A DNA stretch of 64,000 nucleotides from Kordiimonas marina (GTDB taxonomy: Bacteria > Pseudomonadota > Alphaproteobacteria > Sphingomonadales > Kordiimonadaceae): NCBI RefSeq assembly GCF_023006325.1, contig NZ_JAINDF010000003.1, positions 186,001 through 250,000 of the forward strand. Direction: 5' to 3'. The notes under the pieces are model-generated. The model was not told where the DNA came from. It worked only from the letters and a program-made list of their open reading frames with translations, and searched no databases. Shown here piece after piece: positions 39,206-46,999 of this stretch. A program made the position numbers and the translations under genes. Every line of letters starts with the position of its first letter. Positions within the stretch are counted from its first letter, which is position 1.

Positions 39206-39859
39206 ATGAGCAAGCTTCGCCTCGGCGTGATGATTTCGGGAACCGGCACCAACCTGCAGGCGCTGATTGACGCCTGTGAAACTGCCGATTACCCGGCCGA
39301 GATTGTCGTCGTCATCTCCAACCGCCCCGGCGTGATGGGACTGGAACGCGCCAAAAAGGCAGGCATTCCGGCCATTTGCATCGACCATAAGGATTATGAC
39401 GAGCGCGAAGTGTTCGAGGATGCCATCCACGACGCCCTTACGGACCATAAGGTCCAGCTTGTCTGCCTCGCTGGTTTCATGCGTCTTCTGACCCCCGGCT
39501 TCGTCAACCGCTGGCGTGACCGGATGATCAACATCCACCCGTCGCTGCTGCCGTCCTACAAGGGCCTGCACACCCACGACCGCGCGATTGAGGACGGTGT
39601 CCGCTTTGCGGGCTGCACCATCCATTATGTGCGCGCGGAGATGGATAACGGCCCGATCCTGATGCAGGCCGCCGTGCCGATCGCCAACAATGAGACGCCG
39701 GACAGCCTGGCCGCCAAGATCCACACCTACGAACACCGCATGTACCCGGCCGCCGTGAAGCTGATCGCCGAAGGCAAGGTGCGGGTGAGCGCAAACATGG
39801 TGGTCTTTTCGGATGACGTAGAGATGCCAGCCGAGGGGCTTATTGGGCCTGTTGCTTAA
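39206..39859 (+). CDS. purN: Phosphoribosylglycinamide formyltransferase 1
   Basis: Transfers a formyl group from 10-formyl-THF to GAR in purine synthesis. 217 residues with 'MISGTGTNLQALIDA', 'GFMRLLTPGFVNRW' and the catalytic stretch NIHPSLLPSYKGLHTHDRA. ATG at 39206 has AGGA about nine bases upstream. Second gene of the purM-purN pair. Confidence 0.97.
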   Translation: MSKLRLGVMISGTGTNLQALIDACETADYPAEIVVVISNRPGVMGLERAKKAGIPAICIDHKDYDEREVFEDAIHDALTDHKVQLVCLAGFMRLLTPGFVNRWRDRMINIHPSLLPSYKGLHTHDRAIEDGVRFAGCTIHYVRAEMDNGPILMQAAVPIANNETPDSLAAKIHTYEHRMYPAAVKLIAEGKVRVSANMVVFSDDVEMPAEGLIGPVA

Positions 39860-39883
39860 ACACTCGTCCCACGCACCAAAACA

Positions 39884-39913
39884 AAAGGGCCGATCCATCT
39901 GGACCGGCCCTTT
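39884..39913. terminator. Bidirectional terminator between purN and ndk
   Basis: A 13-bp stem AAAGGGCCGATCC / GGACCGGCCCTTT with a single mismatch and an ATCT loop, between the convergent genes purN and ndk. A-rich left flank and TTTGTCA right flank. Confidence 0.8.
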
Positions 39914-39945
39914 GTCATTCCGTCGGAACGGAAATCAGCGGCGCA

Positions 39946-40368
39946 TTAGCCGACGATTTCGTTGCCCGCGAAGAACTGCGCGATTTCGATCGCGGCATTT
40001 TCTTCGCTGTCCGAACCGTGAACGGAGTTTTCACCGATCGACAGGGCGAATTCTTTGCGGATGGTGCCTTCAGCGGCTTCAGCCGGGTTGGTGGCGCCCA
40101 TAACTTCGCGGTTTTTCAGGACGGCGTTTTCGCCTTCGAGAACCTGAACAACAACCGGAGCGGAGGTCATGAACTCAACCAGTTCGCCGAAGAAGGGACG
40201 CTCGCTGTGAACAGCGTAGAAGGTCTCAGCTTGCTTCTGGGTCATCTGGATGCGTTTCTGGGCAACGATGCGCAGGCCGGCAGCTTCCAGCTTGGCGTTA
40301 ACGGCGCCGGTCAGGTTGCGGTTGGTGGCATCCGGTTTAATGATCGAAAAAGTACGTTGAACAGCCAT
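39946..40368 (-). CDS. ndk: Nucleoside diphosphate kinase
   Basis: Balances nucleoside triphosphates. 140 residues, normal length. '[16 protein letters not shown]' opens the fold and the active-site His is in [19 protein letters not shown] at 40366-40368 has GAGGA before it; an upstream in-frame start would add 44 unrelated residues. Confidence 0.98.
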   Translation of the reverse strand: MAVQRTFSIIKPDATNRNLTGAVNAKLEAAGLRIVAQKRIQMTQKQAETFYAVHSERPFFGELVEFMTSAPVVVQVLEGENAVLKNREVMGATNPAEAAEGTIRKEFALSIGENSVHGSDSEENAAIEIAQFFAGNEIVG

Positions 40369-40498
40369 TGTAATATCCTCTGCTGGATGCTGTTGGAAAC
40401 TCGATTCGCGGGCCTTATAGCGGCTTGTTACCGTAAAGCCAAGCCCTAAGCCAAGCTTGCGTTGCAGGCCGGGCTTTCTTGTGATACTTGCCCGGGCC

Positions 40499-42391
40499 AT
40501 GCTTCATATCAATGACATCACCTACCGTATTGCCGACCGCCTTCTCTTTGATGGCGCCACGCTGCATGTGCCTGCGGGCCACAAGGTCGGCCTTGTCGGC
40601 AAAAACGGTGCTGGCAAGTCCACGCTTCTGAAAATGATCCTGCATGAGATCGGCCCGGAATCGGGTGAGGTGACGGTCAGGCAGACAGCGCACGTCGGCC
40701 ATGTGGCGCAGGAAGCGCCGGGCGGGCCGGAAAGCCTGCTTGAGACGGTGATGGCATCAAATCATGAGATGACGTCCCTGGAGGCTGAGGCCGAAACGGC
40801 GACAGACCCGCACCGTATTGCCGAAATCCACACACGGCTCGCCGACATTGGCGCCCACACGGCGGAGGCCCGCGCGGCGACGATCCTGTCAGGCCTTGGT
40901 TTTGATGAAGAAGCGCAGGCCCGCCCCTGCTCCAGCTATTCCGGTGGCTGGCGGATGCGTGTGGCGCTCGCCTGCGTGCTGTTCAATGAGCCCGACCTGC
41001 TGCTCCTTGACGAGCCGACCAACTATCTCGACCTTGAAGGTGTGATGTGGCTGGAGAATTTCCTCCGCAACTATCCCTACACCGTCATCATCGTCAGCCA
41101 CGACCGGGACCTTCTGAACACCGCCGTCACCCACATCGTTCACCTTGAGAACGGCAAGCTCAATATCTACACCGGCGGCTATGACCGGTTTGAGGACCTC
41201 AGGCGTGAGCAGATGGAACGCCAGATGGCGCTCAAATCCAAGCAGGAAGCCGAACGGCGGCATATCCAGTCCTTCGTTGAGCGCTTCAAGGCTAAGGCCT
41301 CGAAAGCCAAGCAGGCGCAGAGCCGCCTGAAGGCGCTGGAGCGCATGAAGCCCATCGCTACCATGGTTGAAGCCCACACGGTGCCGTTTCAGTTCCCGAA
41401 GCCGGAACCGCTGTCGTCCCCGCTGATCGCGCTTGAAGATGTCGGCGTCGGCTATACTGAAGGCCAGCCGATCCTCAAGAAGCTGGACCTCCGTATCGAT
41501 ATGGACGACCGCATCGCGCTTCTGGGCGCGAACGGCAACGGCAAATCCACCTTCGCCAAGCTTCTGGCTGAAAAACTGAAGCCGATGGAAGGCAAGATGC
41601 GCCGCCCGAGGCTTCTGAAGATCGGCTATTTCGCCCAGCACCAGCTGGATGAGCTTATGCCGGGCAGAAGCCCCTATGACCATATGGCCAAGCTGATGCC
41701 TGATGCGATTGAGGCCAAGGTGCGTGCGCGCCTCGGCAGCTTCGGGTTTGGCGCCGATAAGGCGGATCGGCCGATCGAATCGCTCTCCGGTGGTGAGAAA
41801 GCGCGGCTGATGTTCGCGCTCGCCACCTTCGAGAAGCCGCAAATCCTGCTGCTTGACGAGCCGACCAACCACCTGGATGTCGACAGCCGCGAGGCGCTCG
41901 CCCACGCCATCAACGAATATGATGGCGCCGTGATCCTCATCAGCCACGACCGCCACCTGCTGGAAGCCTGTGTTGACCGGCTCTGGATCGTTGAAAAAGG
42001 TGGCGTGAAGCGCTTTGACGGCGACCTGAGTGATTACCGCGCCCATCTGCTTAAAGAACGCGCGGGGGAACGCACTGAGCGCCGGGGCGCCAAGGGCCCG
42101 GACAGCAAGAAGACCGCCCGCCAAAGCGCCGCCGACCTGCGGCTCAAGCTCGCACCCTACCGCCGGGCCGTGGAAAAAGCCGAGGCACTGGTTGAGAAGC
42201 TCGAAGCCGAAAAGGCCAAGATCGACAAGATCCTCGCCGACCCGCGGCTTTATGAGCCCGGGCATGAGGACAAGGTTGCGCTTGCCACCAAGAAAGCCGC
42301 CGAGGTGGCCGCGAAACTGGCTGATGCCGAAGCCGCCTGGATGACCGCCGAAGAAACCTTCGCCGAGCAGGAAGCCCTGGTCACCGCGTAA
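40499..42391 (+). CDS. ABC-F family ATPase (translation factor type)
   Basis: Soluble protein with two ABC domains and no membrane part, 630 residues. Walker A boxes '[16 protein letters not shown]' and '[16 protein letters not shown]'; signatures [15 protein letters not shown] and [14 protein letters not shown]; Walker [16 protein letters not shown] and [14 protein letters not shown]. The linker between them ('[20 protein letters not shown]') and a coiled-coil C-terminus (about 535-630) are typical of the YheS/Uup-like branch. Such proteins act on stalled ribosomes; the exact subfamily is unsure. Start ATG at 40499. Confidence 0.93.
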   Translation: MLHINDITYRIADRLLFDGATLHVPAGHKVGLVGKNGAGKSTLLKMILHEIGPESGEVTVRQTAHVGHVAQEAPGGPESLLETVMASNHEMTSLEAEAETATDPHRIAEIHTRLADIGAHTAEARAATILSGLGFDEEAQARPCSSYSGGWRMRVALACVLFNEPDLLLLDEPTNYLDLEGVMWLENFLRNYPYTVIIVSHDRDLLNTAVTHIVHLENGKLNIYTGGYDRFEDLRREQMERQMALKSKQEAERRHIQSFVERFKAKASKAKQAQSRLKALERMKPIATMVEAHTVPFQFPKPEPLSSPLIALEDVGVGYTEGQPILKKLDLRIDMDDRIALLGANGNGKSTFAKLLAEKLKPMEGKMRRPRLLKIGYFAQHQLDELMPGRSPYDHMAKLMPDAIEAKVRARLGSFGFGADKADRPIESLSGGEKARLMFALATFEKPQILLLDEPTNHLDVDSREALAHAINEYDGAVILISHDRHLLEACVDRLWIVEKGGVKRFDGDLSDYRAHLLKERAGERTERRGAKGPDSKKTARQSAADLRLKLAPYRRAVEKAEALVEKLEAEKAKIDKILADPRLYEPGHEDKVALATKKAAEVAAKLADAEAAWMTAEETFAEQEALVTA

Positions 42392-42459
42392 GCGCTTGAC
42401 GGCGGAAGCGCTTTATCGCCTTATGACCCGCGAGGGATTAGCCTAAACCGGAGCCTTTC

Positions 42460-43305
42460 ATGCTGACGACCCAGCCGCACCTTGCGCCCACGTTCGCCTT
42501 TACCCGCTTCTTCACCACAGCGTCTTTAGCGACCGTGTTTATCTGGTTCGGCTTGATGAATTTCACCGGCACCAGCGCCGCCAACGTCGAACACTGGATG
42601 GGCGGACACATATTCCTCCACCAGTTTAAATCGAACATGAAGATACTGATGTATCTTCTTGGTATTGCTCAGATTTTAGTCGGCCTTATTATCGCCCTGC
42701 ACAGCGTACCCGAACGGACACGCCGCCTTGCCCTGTGGGCGATTATCGCCTTCAGCATCGGGGCGCTCAGCTTCATGCTCACCAACCCCGTTTGGGTCGC
42801 GAGCCTCGGCGGCTTCCCCGCGATCGGCGCCGGGCAAGGGCTGATAAAGTATATCACCGTGATCGGGGTGGCCCTGTGGGCGCTTCATAACCGCCACGCC
42901 GAAACCGTGATCCTGATCGGGCTTATTCTCGTCCTCGGCTGGATCGGCGCGATGAAATTCACCGCGCATGAGGCCCACGGCATCCTGCCGCTCCTGAAAT
43001 CCAGCCCGGCCTTCAGCTGGCTGCTCACTGGCGGCTTTACCGAACGCAGTGCCTCGAACCTGATCGGCGGCATTGAAATCGCGACGGCCGTCCTGCTAAC
43101 CGCGCGCTATTGGAACGACACGCTTTATGGCTTCGGGCTGTTGTTTGCGGTCTATACCTTTGCTGCAACGATCAGCTTCCTCGTCACCTATCATGGTGCC
43201 TGGACGGGTGCCGGCTTTCCCTACCTCACATCGGCAGGGCAGTTTCTGGTGAAGGATTTCCTGTTGATGGCAGGCACGCTAATCCTCGCCTGCGAGCGCA
43301 AATGA
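42460..43305 (+). CDS. DUF417-family membrane protein with an internal duplication
   Basis: A 281-residue membrane protein, about 90-100 longer than typical DUF417 (YkgB/RclC-like) proteins. The C-terminal half (145-276) fits the family: WIGAMKFTAHEAHGILPLL, SASNLIGGIEIATAVLL and FPYLTSAGQFLVKDFLLM. The N-terminal half (14-142) repeats it in weaker form: FGLMNFT matches IGAMKFT, 'LLGIAQILVGLIIAL' matches LIGGIEIATAVLL, and SLGGFPAIGAGQGLIKYI matches TGAGFPYLTSAGQFLVKDF. RclC is linked to reactive chlorine resistance in E. coli; no such role is shown here. Eight helices are likely. Confidence 0.83.
   Translation: MLTTQPHLAPTFAFTRFFTTASLATVFIWFGLMNFTGTSAANVEHWMGGHIFLHQFKSNMKILMYLLGIAQILVGLIIALHSVPERTRRLALWAIIAFSIGALSFMLTNPVWVASLGGFPAIGAGQGLIKYITVIGVALWALHNRHAETVILIGLILVLGWIGAMKFTAHEAHGILPLLKSSPAFSWLLTGGFTERSASNLIGGIEIATAVLLTARYWNDTLYGFGLLFAVYTFAATISFLVTYHGAWTGAGFPYLTSAGQFLVKDFLLMAGTLILACERK
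43292..43301. repeat. Direct repeat GCGAGCGCAA, left copy
   Basis: A ten-base repeat at 43292-43301 (inside the last codons of the DUF417-type gene) recurs at 44344-44353, so that the two copies bracket the AT-rich membrane-protein insert. A third copy is at 46854-46863. Confidence 0.6.
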
Positions 43306-43385
43306 AGACAACCCCAAATTTTAAAAGACAATCTATGTAAATAAGCGTAGCTTCTTCACCTCCAATATCTTTGGAAGGTGCGAAT

Positions 43386-44282
43386 ATGTCACGTGACCGG
43401 ATTGAAAACTTACCCTTCACAACTTATGACTTGGTCGGGTACTTGGTACCTGGAAGCGTTGTTGTTTTAATTTTCTTCTTACATAACAACTTTTTCAGCA
43501 ATTCTCTCTCTTCAATGCTGGAGAAAGGAAACACAGCCTTTCAAGTAATTGCATTTTTAATATTGTTGATTCTGTCCTACGTAATGGGACATGTACTCTC
43601 CTATTTGTCTTCGGAGGTATCCGAAAAATTCATTGTTCGTTCTTTGGGCTACCCCACTGTCTATCTCATGGGGAGAAGTTATGCTCCTCTTGATCAAGCC
43701 AAGCAAAAAAAGACTGCAGGGGCCAGAATTAGAAAAAATATTATGGATCAACTGTACGGGGGTGGCTTTGGCTGGCGCGGCCCTTGGTTCACACGAGCCA
43801 TATTTATTTTTCATATAGTTCTTCTACCCGTAATTCTTGGCTCAATGCTTTTAGGCTTTGGATTTTATACTGAGCCGCTATCTCCCTGCGTCGTAAACGA
43901 ATGCAAAAAGCGCTTCACAAAAATTTGGCCAAGCTATTCAAACTATATAAAAGAGCAAAATGGGGATTGGTTTTCTCTGCTGTCGTACTACACGTTGAAC
44001 AAGTACCCATACGTTGCCCCTAAAGCATACAACTATGTTGTTTTATATGGGTTTTTGCGGTCTTTTCTTTTTCTTGGAACCATAGTGTGCTGGCTTCTCG
44101 TCTTTGATCTAATGTTCGATTGTCTCGACTTTCATGATCACACGAAATACCTTGGAGGCACTGAGTGGGCATTAATATGCTTCTGGTTATTTACCTGGAT
44201 TATCGGCATGGCGTATTGCAAATTTTATCGGAGATATTCTCGAGAAATTATCTCATCCTTCGCAGCATTAAATGCTCCGTAA
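43386..44282 (+). CDS. AT-rich orphan multi-pass membrane protein of unknown function
   Basis: A 298-residue protein that I do not recognise. The ATG at 43386 has GGAAGG upstream. Five hydrophobic segments are seen, near residues 13-37, 52-80, 135-160, 215-240 and 255-275, with a hydrophilic portion between the third and fourth (about 165-212, containing a possible Cys pair in 'SPCVVNECKKRF'). The N-terminal 'TTYDLVGYLVPGSVVVLIF' resembles the Y-D-x-x-G-Y-x-x-P-G start seen in several island-borne membrane proteins. Base composition and codon use (AT-rich third positions, many ATA and TTT) differ from all neighbours. I infer recent acquisition; an effector role in defence is only a speculation. 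No partner gene. Confidence 0.7.
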   Translation: MSRDRIENLPFTTYDLVGYLVPGSVVVLIFFLHNNFFSNSLSSMLEKGNTAFQVIAFLILLILSYVMGHVLSYLSSEVSEKFIVRSLGYPTVYLMGRSYAPLDQAKQKKTAGARIRKNIMDQLYGGGFGWRGPWFTRAIFIFHIVLLPVILGSMLLGFGFYTEPLSPCVVNECKKRFTKIWPSYSNYIKEQNGDWFSLLSYYTLNKYPYVAPKAYNYVVLYGFLRSFLFLGTIVCWLLVFDLMFDCLDFHDHTKYLGGTEWALICFWLFTWIIGMAYCKFYRRYSREIISSFAALNAP

Positions 44283-44343
44283 GTTAACGTTAAATTTTAA
44301 GATTTAACCGATTAACCAAGAACGAACGTGTAGACCTAGGTGC

Positions 44344-44353
44344 GCGAGCGCAA
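44344..44353. repeat. Direct repeat GCGAGCGCAA, right copy
   Basis: Second copy of the ten-base repeat that also stands at 43292-43301; it lies just outside the AT-rich block and before the end of the GNAT gene. Confidence 0.6.
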
Positions 44354-44360
44354 GTAAGGT

Positions 44361-44831
44361 TCAGGCGTCCGCCTGAACCAGCCGCCGGTACATATCCGGA
44401 TCGACGATTTCCATCAGGACGTCCGGGCGCGTGACCGGCTGAAAGCCGACCTTGGCATAAAGCTTGTGCATATCGCGGGTCGCCAACATGCGGCGGCGCA
44501 GGCCCTGAAGGTCAGGATGCGCCATGATGACCTGCATCAGCCATAGACCGAGACCATGCCCGCGCTGGCTTTCATCGATATAGACGTCCCCGAGATAGGC
44601 GAAAGTCGCATAGTCGGTGATCATGCGCGCACAGCCCACCTGCCCGTCCGTCTCATGGAACAGCCCAAACGGAAGCGAGTTCAGGAATGCCCGCTCCATG
44701 GTCTCATACGGAATGCCGGGTGACCAATAGGTGGAGGCAAGCCAACCATGCATGCGGTCGAGGTCGAAATCGGCAAGATCGGTGGAAACATAATATGGCA
44801 GGCTATCGTGCCGGGCGTGTGGCGCACTCAT
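44361..44831 (-). CDS. GNAT-family N-acetyltransferase
   Basis: A single-domain acetyltransferase of 156 residues. The coenzyme A loop region is seen as 'DESQRGHGLGLWLMQVIM', with the central strand 'YLGDVYIDESQRG' and the C-terminal 'DMHKLYAKVGFQPVTRPD'. The acceptor substrate is unknown. It overlaps the end of holC by four bases (ATGA) and is co-transcribed with it. Confidence 0.9.
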   Translation of the reverse strand: MSAPHARHDSLPYYVSTDLADFDLDRMHGWLASTYWSPGIPYETMERAFLNSLPFGLFHETDGQVGCARMITDYATFAYLGDVYIDESQRGHGLGLWLMQVIMAHPDLQGLRRRMLATRDMHKLYAKVGFQPVTRPDVLMEIVDPDMYRRLVQADA

Positions 44832-45277
44832 GCCTTCTGCTCCCAGCCGCCCATTTCACGCTGCTGCCAATAGCTCAGCTCGGCGTCCGTTTCCTTGAAG
44901 TTCTTCCAATCCGCCCGCGCCTTGGCGACAATGTCGTCATTGCGGCCATCGAACATATAGAGGCAGCGGTCGTATTTCATCACATCCGGGCTATCGACCG
45001 CATCCACGAGCACCAGCGCCGTGGCGCTGTTGGGATTTTCATCCGATGTGGTGAGGTAAAAGGTCTGCGCGTCCGCGTGTTTGCAGCCTTCGATATCATG
45101 GGGCAGGAAGCTTGCGGGATCGTAATCCCACAAGACTTTATCCATGGTTTCCATCAAGCCGCGATCCGGCAGCTTGATGACGGCGTTGAGGCCAGCCGAC
45201 TGGATCCGCTCCAGAAGCTTTGGCAGCGCTTCTTCAAGCGACTGCCGCTGCAAATGGTAAAACCGGATCTCCGTCAC
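44828..45277 (-). CDS. holC: DNA polymerase III subunit chi
   Basis: Links the clamp loader to SSB. 149 residues, with 'TEIRFYHLQRQSLEEALPKL' at the start and 'IEGCKHADAQTFYLTTSD' and FDGRNDDIVAKARADWKNF typical of HolC. GTG start with GCGAGG about 5-6 bases upstream. It lies 21 bp behind pepA, the usual proteobacterial arrangement. Confidence 0.93.
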   Translation of the reverse strand: MTEIRFYHLQRQSLEEALPKLLERIQSAGLNAVIKLPDRGLMETMDKVLWDYDPASFLPHDIEGCKHADAQTFYLTTSDENPNSATALVLVDAVDSPDVMKYDRCLYMFDGRNDDIVAKARADWKNFKETDAELSYWQQREMGGWEQKA

Positions 45278-45298
45278 GCTGACCTCGCCTTTTCAGCC

Positions 45299-46765
45299 TT
45301 AGCTTTCGTAATGCTCGGCAACCATGCGGTCGAGCAGGCGAACGCCGAAGCCGGTGCCGCCTTTTTCGCAAACCGCAAGGTCCTTGTCCGACCAGGCCAT
45401 GCCTGCGATGTCGATATGCGCCCACGGCACATCGTTGGTGAAGCGCTTCAGGAACTGCGCCGCGGTGATCGAACCAGCCGGGCGGCCACCGATGTTCTTC
45501 ATGTCGGCAATCGCGCAATCGAGCATTTTGTTGTAGTTGTCATGAAGCGGCATGCGCCACACCTTGTCGCCGGTCACGGTGCCCGCGCTGGCGATACGCT
45601 CAGCAAGCTCATCGCTATCACTGAACAGGCCAGCATGCTCATTGCCGAGCGAAATGATGATGGCCCCGGTCAGCGTGGCCAAATCGACCATGAACTTCGG
45701 CTTGAAGCGGTCCTGCGTGTACCAAAGCGCATCGGCAAGCACCAGGCGGCCTTCGGCATCGGTGTTCAGAACTTCGATGGTCTGGCCCGACATGCTGGTG
45801 ACCACGTCACCCGGACGCTGGGCGTTGCCGGACGGCATGTTCTCAACGAGGCCAACGACGCCAATTGCGTTCACCTTGGCTTTACGCCCCGCCAGCGCCT
45901 TCATGAGGCCGGTCACGGTGCCTGCACCGCCCATGTCCCATTTCATCTGTTCCATGCCTTCGCCCGGCTTCAGCGAGATACCGCCGGTATCGAAGGTGAC
46001 GCCCTTACCGACGAAGGCGATCGGCTGGTCGTCCTTGTCGGCGCCGTTCCAGCGCATGATGGCGAGCTTCGATTCTTTTTCCGAACCCTGGCCAACCGCC
46101 AGCAGCGACCCCATACCGAGTTTCGTCATCTCGGCTTCGCCAAGAACCTCAACATCGATGCCCAGCGCCGACAGCTTGCTGATTGCAGCGGCAAAGCTTT
46201 CCGGGTACAGGACGTTCGCGGGCTCCGACACCAGGTCACGGGTCAGGAACACGCCGTCGATAACCTTGTCTCGTACGGCATAACGGTCATCGGCATTCTT
46301 GTCGGACGTTGCAATGGCAACGGCCTTCAGCGTCGGCTTCTTGTCCGCGGTTTCCTTGGTGCGGTATTTGTCGAACCGGTAGGAGCGCAGGCGTGCACCT
46401 TCAGCGACGACAGCAGCGTCAACACCGTCGGCATCGGCGAAGATGGTCGCGCTTTCGCTGCCCGCCATCAGAAGCTTGGCAACAGCGGTGCCGCCGATGG
46501 TCAGGCTATCGGTTTCGGCCATCTTGTCACCGTCACCCAGGCCGATGAAGAGGACCCGGTCAACCGAAAGGCCTGCGGGTGCTACAACTTCAAGCGTCTG
46601 GCCCTTGGCGCCGGTGAAACGCGATACGTCGGCAGCTTTCTTGAGCGCACCGGAGGTCGCAGCATCCGCCTCAGCAGCAGCACCGCTGAAGGCTTTGTCC
46701 TTGGCAACCAGGAAGACGGCTGCGCCCGAAGACGGAAGCGCGGTGCCAGTAAATGAAATCTGCAT
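45299..46765 (-). CDS. pepA: Leucyl aminopeptidase
   Basis: Hexameric di-metal aminopeptidase (M17), 488 residues. Metal-ligand stretches 'VGKGVTFDTGGISLKPGEG' and 'NTDAEGRLVLADALWY' with conserved Lys, Asp and Glu are complete. A strong hairpin (46801-46824) lies in its leader. PepA can also act as a DNA-binding regulator in other bacteria; no evidence here. Confidence 0.97.
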   Translation of the reverse strand: MQISFTGTALPSSGAAVFLVAKDKAFSGAAAEADAATSGALKKAADVSRFTGAKGQTLEVVAPAGLSVDRVLFIGLGDGDKMAETDSLTIGGTAVAKLLMAGSESATIFADADGVDAAVVAEGARLRSYRFDKYRTKETADKKPTLKAVAIATSDKNADDRYAVRDKVIDGVFLTRDLVSEPANVLYPESFAAAISKLSALGIDVEVLGEAEMTKLGMGSLLAVGQGSEKESKLAIMRWNGADKDDQPIAFVGKGVTFDTGGISLKPGEGMEQMKWDMGGAGTVTGLMKALAGRKAKVNAIGVVGLVENMPSGNAQRPGDVVTSMSGQTIEVLNTDAEGRLVLADALWYTQDRFKPKFMVDLATLTGAIIISLGNEHAGLFSDSDELAERIASAGTVTGDKVWRMPLHDNYNKMLDCAIADMKNIGGRPAGSITAAQFLKRFTNDVPWAHIDIAGMAWSDKDLAVCEKGGTGFGVRLLDRMVAEHYES

Positions 46766-46800
46766 GGGGGTCCCCTTCTTATTGTATGAAATCCTTACAT

Positions 46801-46824
46801 CCGACCCCGCACACGGGGGATCGG
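46801..46824 (-). promoter_or_regulatory. Hairpin in the pepA leader
   Basis: CCGACCCCG pairs with CGGGGGATCGG across a CACA loop, with a two-base bulge, 36-60 bp upstream of the pepA start. A regulatory RNA structure is possible; no family recognised. Confidence 0.35.
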
Positions 46825-46853
46825 CAGTCCGAAACTAATGCCTCTAAATGCGC

Positions 46854-46863
46854 GCGAGCGCAA
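46854..46863. repeat. Third copy of GCGAGCGCAA
   Basis: The same ten bases as at 43292 and 44344, here in the pepA-lptD gap and preceded by GC (GCGCGAGCGCAAG shared with 44342). Its presence outside the AT-rich island weakens, but does not exclude, an insertion-footprint reading. Confidence 0.5.
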
Positions 46864-46999
46864 GCGCCCTCCCCCCGAAATCGCCACAATTTTAAGGGAG
46901 ATCACGATCAAATATATGATGGTGGACGCGTAAGGTCATTGCAGAGGGGCGTGCCAGCCGCTATCAAGTCACAAATATCTAAGGGCTAGGTGTCTAATC

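Noticed and set aside
40889-42265. A 458-codon minus-strand frame opposite the ABC-F gene.
   Set aside because: The plus strand encodes two complete ATPase domains; the other frame is a codon-bias shadow.
44284-44316. TTAA-rich sequence after the AT-rich gene as a CtrA site.
   Set aside because: No TTAA-N7-TTAA arrangement fits; it is just AT-rich DNA with a weak GTTAAAT/ATTTAAC hairpin.
44687-46756. A 689-codon open frame on the plus strand opposite pepA and holC.
   Set aside because: It is the mirror of strongly coding minus-strand genes with clear family motifs; high-GC third positions leave the opposite strand open. No start site or domain supports it.
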